64,000 nucleotides of DNA. It comes from an uncultured Clostridia bacterium. GTDB lineage: Bacteria; Bacillota; Clostridia; Christensenellales; Pumilibacteraceae. Position numbers and translations under genes: made by a program. The notes beneath the pieces were generated by a model that saw only the letters and a program-made list of their open reading frames with translations, did not search any database and was not told where the DNA came from. Positions 17,264 to 25,475 of the stretch are shown piece by piece. Each line of letters starts with the position of its first letter. Positions within the stretch are counted from its first letter, which is position 1. The stretch lies in the NCBI GenBank assembly GCA_934229275.1, contig CAKQDN010000003.1, positions 8,239-72,238 of the forward strand, given 5' to 3'.

Positions 17264-17914
17264 TTATTTGCTTAAAATTTCGACGAACGCACGCGCTTTT
17301 CTTTCTATTTCGGCGTAGTCGTCGTTCGCAACCGCCGCTTTGGACACGATCCCGGACGAAATGCCGGTTCCCGCCGCTCCGGCGTTCAGATAATCGGGGA
17401 GGTTTTGCTCGGTCACGCCGCCGACTGCAAAAAATTTAAGGTGCGACAACGGCGCCGCGAGTGCGGAAAGGTATTCGGGAGTCACGCATCCCACCGGGAA
17501 CAGTTTTATTACGTCCGCGCCTGCACGGTGAGCAGCCATGGCTTCGGTTGCGGTGAACGCGCCCGGAACGGACACAAGCCCGAGTTCTTTCGTTCTGCCG
17601 ATGACTTCCGCGTTCACGTCGGGCGAAACGATGAGTTTCGCGCCTGCTTCCGCCGCTATATCGACCTGCTCGGGCGACAGAACCGTGCCTGCTCCAACAA
17701 CCATTTCGTTGCCGAAATTTTTATTAAGCAAACGGATTTTCTCGGCGGTCTGCTCGTCGGACGTGCTTTTATCCGCCGAAAAAGTGACTTCCGCAGCCTT
17801 CACTCCGCCGCGCCAAAGAGCCTCGCCCACGCGCTCGATTTTTTCAAGCGGCACGCCGCGCAGAATGACTATCAGTCTGCTGCGTAAAATCGTATTAAGA
17901 GTAACGTTATCCAT
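17264..17914 (-). CDS. eda: 2-keto-3-deoxy-6-phosphogluconate / 4-hydroxy-2-oxoglutarate aldolase
   Basis: The 216-residue class I aldolase cleaves KDPG to pyruvate and glyceraldehyde-3-phosphate in the Entner-Doudoroff or uronate pathway. Visible residues are the catalytic Glu42 in KAAEVTFS, the phosphate-binding GAGTV (74-78), the Schiff-base Lys137 in ADVIKLFP and the C-terminal FAVGGVTEQNL. Length is typical. It stands alone on the minus strand between the Dabb gene and tRNA-Arg, without a kinase partner in the window. Confidence 0.93.
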   Translation of the reverse strand: MDNVTLNTILRSRLIVILRGVPLEKIERVGEALWRGGVKAAEVTFSADKSTSDEQTAEKIRLLNKNFGNEMVVGAGTVLSPEQVDIAAEAGAKLIVSPDVNAEVIGRTKELGLVSVPGAFTATEAMAAHRAGADVIKLFPVGCVTPEYLSALAAPLSHLKFFAVGGVTEQNLPDYLNAGAAGTGISSGIVSKAAVANDDYAEIERKARAFVEILSK

Positions 17915-18043
17915 TATATTTCCTCGTAAGTTTTTCTTTCAGTATATACCCGAGCGGCGATTTTGTCAATAATTTTCTTGTCCGAAAACCGCACGCGCGA
18001 TAATTTTCGCCCTTTTCCTCGCCCTTTTAACGCCCTTATCGCA

Positions 18044-18072
18044 TTGACAAACCGCTCGCTTTGTGCTATAAT
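18044..18072 (+). promoter_or_regulatory. Consensus promoter of tRNA-Arg
   Basis: TTGACA (18044-18049), 17-base spacer, TATAAT (18067-18072), 13 bases before the mature 5' end. Confidence 0.9.
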
Positions 18073-18085
18073 AACGCTCGTATAA

Positions 18086-18161
18086 GTACCCGTGGTGGAA
18101 TTGGATACCATTTCAGCCTCCGACGCTGACGGTTCGGGTTCGAGCCCCGACGGATACACCA
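18086..18161 (+). tRNA. tRNA-Arg (CCG)
   Basis: A 76-base cloverleaf can be folded by eye: acceptor GTACCCG / CGGATAC (one C-A mismatch), D-stem GTGG / CCAT, anticodon stem TCAGC / GCTGA with loop CTCCGAC giving anticodon CCG, T-arm TCGGG-TTCGAGC-CCCGA, discriminator A and encoded CCA at 18159-18161. Confidence 0.93.
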
Positions 18162-18165
18162 AAGT

Positions 18166-18203
18166 TAAGTGTAAATCGAAGCAATCGGTTTGCACTTTTT
18201 TTA
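18166..18203 (+). terminator. Intrinsic terminator after tRNA-Arg
   Basis: AAGTGTAAATCGA pairs imperfectly with TCGGTTTGCACTT, followed by TTTTT. Confidence 0.8.
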
Positions 18204-18265
18204 TTTACGAAATTTTTTGAAATAACTTTAGCGCACTTCCCCTTCGATTTTCAACGCACTTGAAT

Positions 18266-18922
18266 TTAATTTACTTTTATGCCGGAGGCGAGTTCGAAAT
18301 GGTACTTTGCTATTCCGAGGTCTAGTTTGGTGTAGAAGCCTAAACCTGCTTTGGCGGTTACCGAGCCGTTTTTGAGCGTGAAGAAAAACTTTTGCCGATT
18401 TAGCGCGGTGGGGGCTTTAAGCGCGGCGTTTACGCCTTTTGTAAACCAATCGGGCGCGGGGACGTCGGACGAGCAGACTTTGTCCGGCGTTTTGCTTTTA
18501 CGCGGCATACCCTGCGTTTTGCCGTAGCCGATTGCGATGACGAGCGCGAGTTTTTCGCCCTTATCTACCGTGCAGGAGGTTTTCGCTTTCGAATAGGTCA
18601 GCGCGACCCAGCAGGTATTAAGTCCGAGCGACTGTGCGATAAGCACGAGTTTTTCGCCGTAATAGCCTGCTTTTTCGCTTAAATCGGCGCCTTTTTTGCC
18701 GACGACGGCGATATAGTTTTTTACGTTTTCGAACTTTCCGTAATGAGCCGCCGCTCCGCCGAACGCCTTATCCTCGTTCGTCGCGAGTTGGAAATTAAGT
18801 CCGCTTTCTTCGTTTATTTCCTCTATCGCGCGGAGCAGAGCGGCAAGCGTTTCGCCTTCGATTTTTCGGTCGGTGTAGGCGCGCACCGAATGTCTTTCTT
18901 CCATTGCCCGTAATAAATCCAT
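18266..18922 (-). CDS. Nitroreductase family protein
   Basis: The 218-residue FMN protein begins MDLLRAMEERHSVRAYTD, the classic N-terminal motif that contacts the FMN phosphate (RHSVR), and has SLGLNTCWVAL and LALVIAIGYGKTQG further on, as in the TM1586-like nitroreductases of Clostridia. The start at 18922 is chosen over an ATG eight codons upstream because GGAGGTGAAT directly precedes it. Substrate unknown; family members use NAD(P)H to reduce nitro, quinone or flavin compounds. Confidence 0.88.
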   Translation of the reverse strand: MDLLRAMEERHSVRAYTDRKIEGETLAALLRAIEEINEESGLNFQLATNEDKAFGGAAAHYGKFENVKNYIAVVGKKGADLSEKAGYYGEKLVLIAQSLGLNTCWVALTYSKAKTSCTVDKGEKLALVIAIGYGKTQGMPRKSKTPDKVCSSDVPAPDWFTKGVNAALKAPTALNRQKFFFTLKNGSVTAKAGLGFYTKLDLGIAKYHFELASGIKVN

Positions 18923-18993
18923 ATTCACCTCCGCCGCCTTTCTCACGGCGACTTTTACTCTTTTCGCCGATTAAAACGGCGAGTTTTTCTCCT

Positions 18994-19785
18994 TTACTTC
19001 AATATTTTGCGGATGACGAACAGTTGCGTGCGTTGCGGGAGCGCGTTCAGTAGCAGTAGCAGTGCGTTGCGGTTTATCGAATAGGCGAACGCCGGGTGTT
19101 TTTTCGCGAGAATTTTAAGCGTTTTGCGAGCGATTTTCTCGGGCGGAACGCATTTTGCTTCCACGCTGCACACGATTTTGCGGAAACGGGCGGCGTTGCA
19201 CTTATAAAGCGAAGTGTTTTCGCAGAATTTTTCGAGCGCGGAGGTACTTGCGCCCAGCATACCGGTTTTTACCGCTCCGGCACGCAGCACCGACACGGAC
19301 ACGCCGAGAAGTTGCGCTTCCATTGCGAGCGAGTAGGCGTATTTGTCGAGCGCGGCTTTGGTGACGGCGTACACGCCGGTAAACGGCAGCGGATCGAGGG
19401 GAGCGAGTTCGCTCGTGGTCATGACTATGCGGCTGCCCTTTTTGAGAAGCGGCATGACCGCCTTATTGACGTAATACGCGCCGAACACGTTTATCGCGAA
19501 TATTTTTTCGAACGCCTCGGACGGCATTTCGACCAGCGAATCCAGCATGTACAGCCCTGCGTAGTGAACGACGGCAAACAGTTCGTCCGTCGTCTTTTTT
19601 ATTTTCTCGACCGCGGCGATAACGCTCTCTTCGCTCCCGACGTCCGCAACGAGCGGAATGACGTTTTCGCTCTCTATGCACGCGGTTATATCGAGCGCGA
19701 AAACGCCGTAACCCGCCTGCGTGAACGCTTTGACGGCGGCTCTTCCCATTCCTCCGTTTGCGCCCGTTATTAAAACATATTTCAT
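18994..19785 (-). CDS. SDR family NAD(P)-dependent oxidoreductase
   Basis: The 263-residue protein carries the SDR cofactor motif TGANGGMGR (7-15), a Ser in MTTSEL and the catalytic YxxxK as YAVTK (around residues 143-147). The 25 C-terminal residues (INRNALLLLLNALPQRTQLF) resemble the tail of retinol-dehydrogenase-like short-chain enzymes. Length is normal. The gene stands between nitroreductase and rmuC on the same strand with gaps of about 70 and 50 bases. Substrate unknown. Confidence 0.9.
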   Translation of the reverse strand: MKYVLITGANGGMGRAAVKAFTQAGYGVFALDITACIESENVIPLVADVGSEESVIAAVEKIKKTTDELFAVVHYAGLYMLDSLVEMPSEAFEKIFAINVFGAYYVNKAVMPLLKKGSRIVMTTSELAPLDPLPFTGVYAVTKAALDKYAYSLAMEAQLLGVSVSVLRAGAVKTGMLGASTSALEKFCENTSLYKCNAARFRKIVCSVEAKCVPPEKIARKTLKILAKKHPAFAYSINRNALLLLLNALPQRTQLFVIRKILK

Positions 19786-19839
19786 AATTCACCTCGCTAT
19801 TTGCCGTATTTCGCTCCGAATTACGCAGATTTTGCTTTT

Positions 19840-21093
19840 TTATTGCTCGTCGCCCTGCAGCAGATTGCTCTCCTCGCCGGACTCGTCCACGGCGACGTTT
19901 TTAAGCCGTTTCGCGATTGCGCGCGAGCGGACTCCGACCAGTTCTTCGAGGTCGCGGTCGGCAAGATTTATGCGTTTTCGCACCTGCTCGATAATCTCGT
20001 TGAATTTCTCGAATTCGGTACGCACCGAGCCGAGAATAGCCCACACCTCGTTGGTCTTTTTCTGAATGGCGAGCGTCTGAAAGCCCGTTTGCAGGCTGTT
20101 TAATAGCGCCGCCATAGTGGTCGGACCCGCGACCGTAACGGAGTATTTTTGCTGCAATTCTTCCACGAGTCCGAGTTTTACGACCTCGGCGTACAGTCCT
20201 TCTATCGGAAGGAACATGATTGCGAAGTTGGTGGTTCGGGGCGGACAGATATACTTTTCTTTTATGTCCTTTGCCATGCCCTTGATTCTCTGCACGAGTT
20301 CTTTTTGCTTGGTTTCGTACAGCGCGAAGTCGTTTGCCGTGTAAGCGGCGAGCATGTCGTTATACAGCGTGTAGGGGAATTTCGAGTCGATCGGGAGCAG
20401 CACTTCTCCGTCGCTGCCGCCCGGCATTTTTATCGCGAATTCGACCGGATCGCGCCCTGCTTTGTTCGTGACGACGTTTTTGACGTACTGCGACGGCGCG
20501 AGAATCTGCTCGATTATCGCTCCGAGTTGAATTTCTCCGAAAATGCCCGTCGTTTTGACGTTGGACAGTACTTTGGTAAGGTTGCCGACGTCTTTGGAGA
20601 TGCTCTGCATTTCGCCCACGGTTTTGCCGACCCTTTCCAACTGCTCGCTTAAAACCTTGAACGATTCGCGGAAGCGGTCGTTGAGCGTTTCGGTTAGTTT
20701 TTCGTCCACCGTCTGCTTGATTTCGGCGAGTTTCTGCTCGTTGCTCTTCTGCATCGCGGCGACGTTGCGTTCGAGCGTCTGACGTACGGCTTCGAGTTTT
20801 TCCGCCTGACTGCGTTCCATGGCTTCGAGCCGCAGTTCTATCGCCTTGTTGCGCTCCTCGATTTTTCGGTTCATCGAGTCCAGTCTTATAGCCACGTTTT
20901 CCGCGGATTTGTCGCCCGATTTTTCGAGCGCGGACGAAATTACGCCCACGTTTTGCGAAAACGCCGAAACGATTTCTTTTTTGTCGCGTTCGTCGAGCGC
21001 GGTTACGTTCTTGTTTTTGCCGATCGTCACAAGCAAAATTATACTTAAAACGACGCTCACCGCCGAAAGTCCGAGAATTATCCACTCCGTCAT
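19840..21093 (-). CDS. rmuC: DNA recombination protein RmuC
   Basis: From ATG 21093 (GGAGG eight bases upstream) the product is 417 residues. It has one N-terminal membrane helix (ILGLSAVSVVLSIILLVTI), a long coiled coil from about 45 to 165 rich in Glu, Lys, Gln and Arg, and the RmuC core domain (GIFGEIQLGAIIEQILAP, LLPIDSKFPYTLYNDML, FAIMFLPIEGLYAEVV). RmuC limits inversions at short inverted repeats in E. coli, which is of some interest in a genome so rich in palindromes. A longer open frame upstream lacks a ribosome site. Confidence 0.93.
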   Translation of the reverse strand: MTEWIILGLSAVSVVLSIILLVTIGKNKNVTALDERDKKEIVSAFSQNVGVISSALEKSGDKSAENVAIRLDSMNRKIEERNKAIELRLEAMERSQAEKLEAVRQTLERNVAAMQKSNEQKLAEIKQTVDEKLTETLNDRFRESFKVLSEQLERVGKTVGEMQSISKDVGNLTKVLSNVKTTGIFGEIQLGAIIEQILAPSQYVKNVVTNKAGRDPVEFAIKMPGGSDGEVLLPIDSKFPYTLYNDMLAAYTANDFALYETKQKELVQRIKGMAKDIKEKYICPPRTTNFAIMFLPIEGLYAEVVKLGLVEELQQKYSVTVAGPTTMAALLNSLQTGFQTLAIQKKTNEVWAILGSVRTEFEKFNEIIEQVRKRINLADRDLEELVGVRSRAIAKRLKNVAVDESGEESNLLQGDEQ

Positions 21094-21194
21094 TGTTTTT
21101 CCTCCGCAAGCCGAGTTTTTACGCGATAATTGTACCATATTTTCGCCGCTCTGTCAATCCCGGACGAAACGCGCGGCTCTCTTACTCAAAACGA

Positions 21195-21232
21195 AAAAAC
21201 GCTCCCGATACTTACGGGAACGCTCTTTTTTA
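21195..21232 (-). terminator. Intrinsic terminator after the first MATE gene
   Basis: On the minus strand GAGCGTTCCCG pairs with CGGGAGCGTTTTTTC, ending in a U tract 10-45 bases after the MATE stop. Confidence 0.8.
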
Positions 21233-21241
21233 ACCGATTTA

Positions 21242-22702
21242 TCAGTACTTCATTTTAAGGATATTGCGGCAAAGCGGAATCGCGACCGCAACGCCGCCTG
21301 CCAGCCACGCCAGCGGATCGCCGAAACACAGCGCCGCATACGAGGCAAGGCTCGCCGAAGCCGTTATCGCTCCGCCGTTTACCAGCACGGGCAAAAACGC
21401 GCAGCCGAGTATTCTCGCAACCAGTTCGGCAACGCCGGCTCCTAAAACGTAGCCCGAGCGACAGACTCCCTGCGCCGCGCTTCTCGTAACTATTAAAAAG
21501 CCGAGAACGAAGTACATGGCAAAGTCGATGTAGATGTAAGTGTTGCCGAATTTTATGGTCTGCTCGTTGATTTTGTCGGGGCTTAAAAAGATATACTGAT
21601 AGGCTCCGTTTATGCTGCACAGCATTCCGACGACGAAGCAGAACGCCGAGATAATAAGCATAATGTAAAGCGCCTGAATCGTGCCTTTTTTAATGCGTTC
21701 GTACTCGCCTTTTCCGAAGTTTTGCGCGTTGTAGCCCAGCATACCCACGCCCAAACCGTTGTGCAGCGACATTAAAAAGTTGTTGAGTTTGGTCGCCGCT
21801 CCGAAGCCGTTTTGCGCAGGCGTTCCCGGCACCATCGTTCCGTCCGCGCCGATATCGAATTTGACGAGCGCGCCCTGCATGACTATAATACCCACCGCAA
21901 GCACGGAATATTGCAGTCCGAGCGGCACGCCCTGCTTTAGGTGTTCGCCGATGTCGCTGCCGGGAATACGCCAGTCCTCTTTGCGGACGCGCAGTTTTTC
22001 GTAGCGGACGAGCGTGTAGACAAGGCAGGCGACGAAACTTATTAGTTGCGCGAGCACCGTTGCGATCGCGGCTCCGGCAGGTCCCATTCCGAACGGAACG
22101 AGGAACAGAATGTCCAGCCCGACGTTGAGGGCGGTGGAAATAATGAGGAACACGAGCGGCGTTACCGAGTCGCCGTACGCGCGCAGCACTCCGCACACGA
22201 AATTATAGCCGACCTGCGCCACTATTCCGAGAAAGATTATAAAGCAGTAGTCGTACGCTGCCGAGTAGACTTCGGCATTGTCGGGTGTGACGTTTATAAG
22301 TCGCAGCATAAGCGGCAGCGTCGTCACCGACAACGCGGTGAGAACAGCCGAGATTATCAGCGACAGATAGATTTGCGTGACGAAAGACGCGCGCACGCCC
22401 TTTTCGTCGGACCTGCCCACTCTCGCCGCGGTTATCACTCCGAATCCTCCCGTGCATCCGAACGCGAACTGCAAAAACAGGAACGTAAGCGGAAAAGTAT
22501 CGTTTACGCCGGCGACCTGCTCCGCCGACAAAACCTGACCGCATATCGCGGCGTCGGTTAAAACGTAAATCTGTTGCAGCAGTTGCGACAGTATTATCGG
22601 CGCGGCGTATTTGAGAATCACGAGCCACGGCTTACCCGTCGTTAAATCCGACGGACGCATGAGCCTTTTTAAAAATCCTTCTTTTTTGGTTGTTTTTTCC
22701 AT
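21242..22702 (-). CDS. MATE family efflux transporter
   Basis: From ATG 22702 (GGGAGATCG upstream) the protein has 486 residues and about twelve membrane helices. The first helix region LKYAAPIILSQLLQQIYVLTDAAICG and the internal repeat SLHNGLGVGMLGYNAQNFGKGEY match the MatE family of Na+ or H+ coupled drug and metabolite exporters. A longer frame starting at 22744 adds 14 residues without a ribosome binding site. Substrate unknown. Confidence 0.9.
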   Translation of the reverse strand: MEKTTKKEGFLKRLMRPSDLTTGKPWLVILKYAAPIILSQLLQQIYVLTDAAICGQVLSAEQVAGVNDTFPLTFLFLQFAFGCTGGFGVITAARVGRSDEKGVRASFVTQIYLSLIISAVLTALSVTTLPLMLRLINVTPDNAEVYSAAYDYCFIIFLGIVAQVGYNFVCGVLRAYGDSVTPLVFLIISTALNVGLDILFLVPFGMGPAGAAIATVLAQLISFVACLVYTLVRYEKLRVRKEDWRIPGSDIGEHLKQGVPLGLQYSVLAVGIIVMQGALVKFDIGADGTMVPGTPAQNGFGAATKLNNFLMSLHNGLGVGMLGYNAQNFGKGEYERIKKGTIQALYIMLIISAFCFVVGMLCSINGAYQYIFLSPDKINEQTIKFGNTYIYIDFAMYFVLGFLIVTRSAAQGVCRSGYVLGAGVAELVARILGCAFLPVLVNGGAITASASLASYAALCFGDPLAWLAGGVAVAIPLCRNILKMKY

Positions 22703-22824
22703 TCGTGCGATCTCCCTTGAAAGAAAATCGGACATATTATACAATAGCGCGCGGAAAATAGCAATTAAAAACGCTTAATTTCGCGAAATTGAAAAACGGG
22801 TGAAAAGTGCCTTATTTTTTTGGA

Positions 22825-22868
22825 GAAAAACATGAAAAACGCCCTCCCGAGAAATAAGGAAGAGCGTT
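22825..22868 (-). terminator. Intrinsic terminator at the end of the prophage-like island
   Basis: On the minus strand AAACGCTCTTCC and GGGAGGGCGTTTTT form an imperfect stem with a T run, just beyond the stop at 22876. Confidence 0.65.
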
Positions 22869-22875
22869 TGAGTTT

Positions 22876-23157
22876 TTATTCTATATAATCAATAACAACT
22901 TTGTCGTATATTTCGCTAAAAGATAATCCGTCAAATATTTTCTTTTGCAAAAAATCATTCACGGACAAATGTAAGTTTGAATTTCCGAACTTACAAACAA
23001 TTCTTCCCGTGTCACCGGAAGTTGTATCGGATATGTCATATAATGCATAACCGGTTGGCGTTCTTTCCAAAAAATATGTCTTATTTTTGTACATGAAAGA
23101 AAACTCGTGTCCTATATGTAACGCTTCACATAAACCATTATACTCTGCCGCTTTCAT
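22876..23157 (-). CDS. Hypothetical protein in prophage-like island
   Basis: The 93-residue product is not recognised. It is mixed alpha/beta, with GHEFSFMYKNKTYFLERT early and LSFSEIYDKVVIDYIE at the end, and no membrane segment. Its ATG overlaps the stop of the upstream gene by four bases, so it is translated together with the phage-type gene at 23154. Base composition is more AT-rich than in surrounding genes. A partner or immunity role is possible from the arrangement but not shown. Confidence 0.7.
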   Translation of the reverse strand: MKAAEYNGLCEALHIGHEFSFMYKNKTYFLERTPTGYALYDISDTTSGDTGRIVCKFGNSNLHLSVNDFLQKKIFDGLSFSEIYDKVVIDYIE

Positions 23158-23509
23158 TTTTTACCTCCGAAATATTTTCCTATACGACTCAATTCGCTAT
23201 CAAACAATGACCTCGCCGGTTGGCGCTCTCCATTAACGTAATCATGTGCGTGCAAGTATGTTTTCCCTCTATGCATTGAAAAATCATAATCGACTATCGC
23301 GGTATGATTATCGTTATAATAACGAAACTGTCGTACTTCTCCTCTTGAATTCTTGCCGATATAAGCCCTGCTTGAATGCGACTCTTCCGGCAATCCGTGT
23401 TTACAAAAACCAGCCTTTCCTTTTATACTTTTACTCCGTATATTTTTTCAACGGTTTCATATTGATATTGCACATTATTGCCAACTGCAAAGGTTCCTCT
23501 ACCTCCCAT
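23154..23509 (-). pseudogene. Frameshifted phage-associated MGGRG-type protein
   Basis: An ATG at 23509 with AAGGAGG upstream opens MGGRGTFAVGNNVQYQYETV and stops at 23423. One base over, a second frame continues without a start of its own into GLPEESHSSRAYIGKNSRGE, VRQFRYYNDNHTAIVDYDF and YLHAHDYVNG, stopping at 23154. Small clostridial phage-associated proteins commonly begin MGGRG and end in a tract of this His-rich type, so the two pieces are best read as one gene with a frameshift near 23423-23430 (KVKY region, AAAGTATAAAAGG). A TTG at 23393 could also start a separate 79-residue protein. Whether it is decay, a sequencing error or recoding cannot be told here. Confidence 0.6.
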
Positions 23510-24131
23510 TTCTACTAACCCTCCTTGAAGAGATATAATCCACCGGAATAAGAGGACCCTGCATTTCAGCAAACGGCTCGCCAAAACAAATAATTGCAGA
23601 AGGTTCTATTTTCCTTAACATTTCATTGTATCCGCGCATAAAACAGCCTCTGCTTTTTTTGCAACCTATTGTTCCGACTGCGACAACCGAACCCTTTTCT
23701 ATTCCGTCAAAACAGTAATCAAAAGTCGAAACGTCTCCCCAACTTGCGTTCGGGACGACAATCAACCCATGCTTTTGCCAATAGGCTCCACACCAACGAC
23801 TTTTAAAAATATTAAACAATTGCACCGCTTGCGGCATATCCTTATACAAACTATAATCAGGCGATATTAAAAATCTATACTGACTTAATCTTTTCATTAC
23901 TCGCTCCGGATTATTATACAAAACTTCCATGCGATAGTCGTCAATATAAAAATGAACGCCCTTTCGTTTGTTTTCGTCGATATCATTGACTTTTATATCA
24001 CTATAACTGATCAAATCGACATTTCCTAAATCGAGTTCTGTTTTTCGGATAATAGGAATATTCCATTTCCCGAACGCATCGAACTCATTGCGTAAAAAGG
24101 TCTGTTTCGACCTTGCTTCGAATGATTTCAT
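23499..24131 (-). CDS. DUF4417 domain protein
   Basis: The 210-residue protein matches the DUF4417 family, with GVHFYIDDYRMEVLYNNPER, LISPDYSLYKDMP, RWCGAYWQKHGLIVVPNASW and GCKKSRGCFMRGYNEML. The family is frequent in clostridial phages and integrated elements and has no known activity. Its stop overlaps the ATG of the MGGRG-type gene. GGAGGAATGATATATG precedes the start. It is transcribed leftwards, away from the candidate small RNA at 24217. Confidence 0.82.
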   Translation of the reverse strand: MKSFEARSKQTFLRNEFDAFGKWNIPIIRKTELDLGNVDLISYSDIKVNDIDENKRKGVHFYIDDYRMEVLYNNPERVMKRLSQYRFLISPDYSLYKDMPQAVQLFNIFKSRWCGAYWQKHGLIVVPNASWGDVSTFDYCFDGIEKGSVVAVGTIGCKKSRGCFMRGYNEMLRKIEPSAIICFGEPFAEMQGPLIPVDYISSRRVSRNGR

Positions 24132-24181
24132 ATATCATTCCTCCTGTTAAAATGTCAGCCTTTGGCTGCCGTCAATTATGG

Positions 24182-24210
24182 TTGACATAAAAGATAGGAA
24201 GTGATATACT
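24182..24210 (+). promoter_or_regulatory. Plus-strand promoter in the island
   Basis: TTGACA (24182-24187), 17 bases, TATACT (24205-24210). No protein gene follows on the plus strand; it would drive the short RNA ending at about 24288. Confidence 0.75.
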
Positions 24211-24216
24211 GTTATC

Positions 24217-24290
24217 GGATATGTGCAGCAATGCACTCCCGAAAGGCGCTTAATCGTTGTTGCAGCAACTTTTAGGCGCTTTTCTTTTAT
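24217..24290 (+). ncRNA. Candidate small RNA of about 70 nt
   Basis: From the promoter above a transcript starting near 24217 would contain a small hairpin GTGCA-GCAA-TGCAC (24222-24235) and then a terminator in which AAAGGCGCTT (24242-24251) pairs with AGGCGCTTTT (24274-24283, two G-U pairs), enclosing GTTG...CAAC, with a U-rich end to 24288. A ten-codon open frame (MCSNALPKGA) lies inside but has no ribosome site. It is convergent with the ImmA/IrrE gene, whose stop lies 17 bases further on. Function unknown; not matched to any RNA family I know. Confidence 0.55.
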
Positions 24291-24306
24291 GCTTAACGTA
24301 ATCTTT

Positions 24307-24834
24307 TTAATATTTCAGTCTTGTTTGTGCTGATAAAAGCGAAACTTTATATTTATCCGCTATTTCTTTGGCAGTCATGTTTTTGGTTGCCTCGTACGGC
24401 ATCATAATTTCGCCGCATAACGCCATTGCCTGCCATTCTGCACTGTAAGCACGTTGAATTTTATTATTCTCAAAACTTCTTTGAAAAGCAGGCACATACC
24501 CCAATTTGTATAACATCACATGGCACATTTCATGCATGATATGGTTTCTGTACCCGCCGATTTGTTTGTAATACGCGCCTTCGTATACGCTGTTTTTTAT
24601 CTTTATCGTAAACGTTCCTTCGTTTAAATCTATATCTGTTGCCGCGGGAACGTTCTTCGGTAGTTCTTCGTCATCAACTATAACGTAACTGACGTTTCCC
24701 AATTTATCGCAGAATCTGTCCAACAGTTCGACCACGGGAACACTCTCATCGCACGAAAGACTAAACATTTTTCTGAAAACGCCCGCTATATTTCTTAGTT
24801 CCAATCGCGAACACGGTTCGGTAATATAATCCAA
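24307..24834 (-). CDS. ImmA/IrrE family metallo-endopeptidase
   Basis: The 175-residue protein has a zinc-peptidase HExxH motif as HEMCH (His101, Glu102, His105) and a downstream YSAEWQAMALCGEIMMP, whose Glu can be the third ligand. In mobile elements such as ICEBs1, ImmA cleaves the partner XRE repressor to derepress the element. Here the XRE gene lies 12 bases upstream on the same strand, exactly this arrangement. The C-terminus contains ADKYKVSLLSAQTRLKY, normal for the family. Confidence 0.88.
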   Translation of the reverse strand: MDYITEPCSRLELRNIAGVFRKMFSLSCDESVPVVELLDRFCDKLGNVSYVIVDDEELPKNVPAATDIDLNEGTFTIKIKNSVYEGAYYKQIGGYRNHIMHEMCHVMLYKLGYVPAFQRSFENNKIQRAYSAEWQAMALCGEIMMPYEATKNMTAKEIADKYKVSLLSAQTRLKY

Positions 24835-24846
24835 CTTTTTACCTCC

Positions 24847-25209
24847 TTATTTTTTACTTAATAATTCCATTATCGCTTTTGCGGTATCGTCATCCATTTC
24901 GTCAAACGACCGCTGAAACTGCAAAGCGACTTTTCTTTTATTCTCCGGAGTAGAAATCAGGTTCATTTTTATCTGCGTTTTCGATTGCTCGACCGCGTCT
25001 GTTAGTTCCGCTTGTTCCGACGGAGACAAATTATAATGCTCCGTAATCGTTTGTATCCAGTCTTCCGGTACGTTTCTTTTTCCGCTCTCTACGGCAGAAA
25101 CAAAAGGCGTTTTAACATTAAGAACGGCGGCAATATCTCCCATAACTTCGTGATGTTTTATTCTTTGCATTCTCATAAATTCGCCGAATTTCGTGTATGT
25201 CATTTTCAT
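24847..25209 (-). CDS. XRE family helix-turn-helix repressor
   Basis: The 120-residue protein has an N-terminal HTH (about 7-60: FGEFMRMQRIKHHEVMGDIA, VKTPFVSAVESGKRNVPEDW) and a C-terminal tail (about 80-120) that could be the ImmA cleavage and oligomerisation part. It heads an XRE-ImmA pair and is likely the immunity repressor of the small island. A consensus promoter lies 20-50 bases upstream and may be autoregulated. Confidence 0.88.
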   Translation of the reverse strand: MKMTYTKFGEFMRMQRIKHHEVMGDIAAVLNVKTPFVSAVESGKRNVPEDWIQTITEHYNLSPSEQAELTDAVEQSKTQIKMNLISTPENKRKVALQFQRSFDEMDDDTAKAIMELLSKK

Positions 25210-25230
25210 AACCTCCTGTGGTTCTACTTA

Positions 25231-25259
25231 ATTATACACCGTAAATTTTCATTTGTCAA
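25231..25259 (-). promoter_or_regulatory. Consensus promoter of the XRE-ImmA genes
   Basis: On the minus strand TTGACA (25259-25254), 17-base spacer, TATAAT (25236-25231). The remaining gap to 25475 is AT-rich, with a terminator at 25355-25396 and a short direct repeat TTATTCGAGAGTTATT at about 25397-25425. Confidence 0.85.
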
Positions 25260-25354
25260 CAAAAATCGCTTAATTTTTTTAATCTTTTTTTGATTAATTA
25301 GAGTTTGCAGAAAAAGTTAAACCATAAATATAAAATTTTATTCGGAACAATACG

Positions 25355-25396
25355 CAAAAACGCCCTTCCCGAGAAAAGGGAAAAGGCGTTTTGGTT
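25355..25396 (-). terminator. Terminator hairpin after the GH5 gene
   Basis: AAAACGCC...CCC pairs with GGG...GGCGTTTT; T runs are present on both sides, so it may act in both directions between GH5 and the island. Confidence 0.75.
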
Positions 25397-25475
25397 TTAT
25401 TCGAGAGTTATTTATTCGAGAGTTATTTCGACTACGCGCGATATAAGGCTCGTTCCGTAAGGAAACGGCGGAAAA

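Noticed and set aside
22876..25259. Complete prophage or integrative element
   Set aside because: Only XRE, ImmA/IrrE, DUF4417 and a broken phage-type gene are present. No integrase, relaxase, terminase or attachment repeats were found, so it is at most a remnant.
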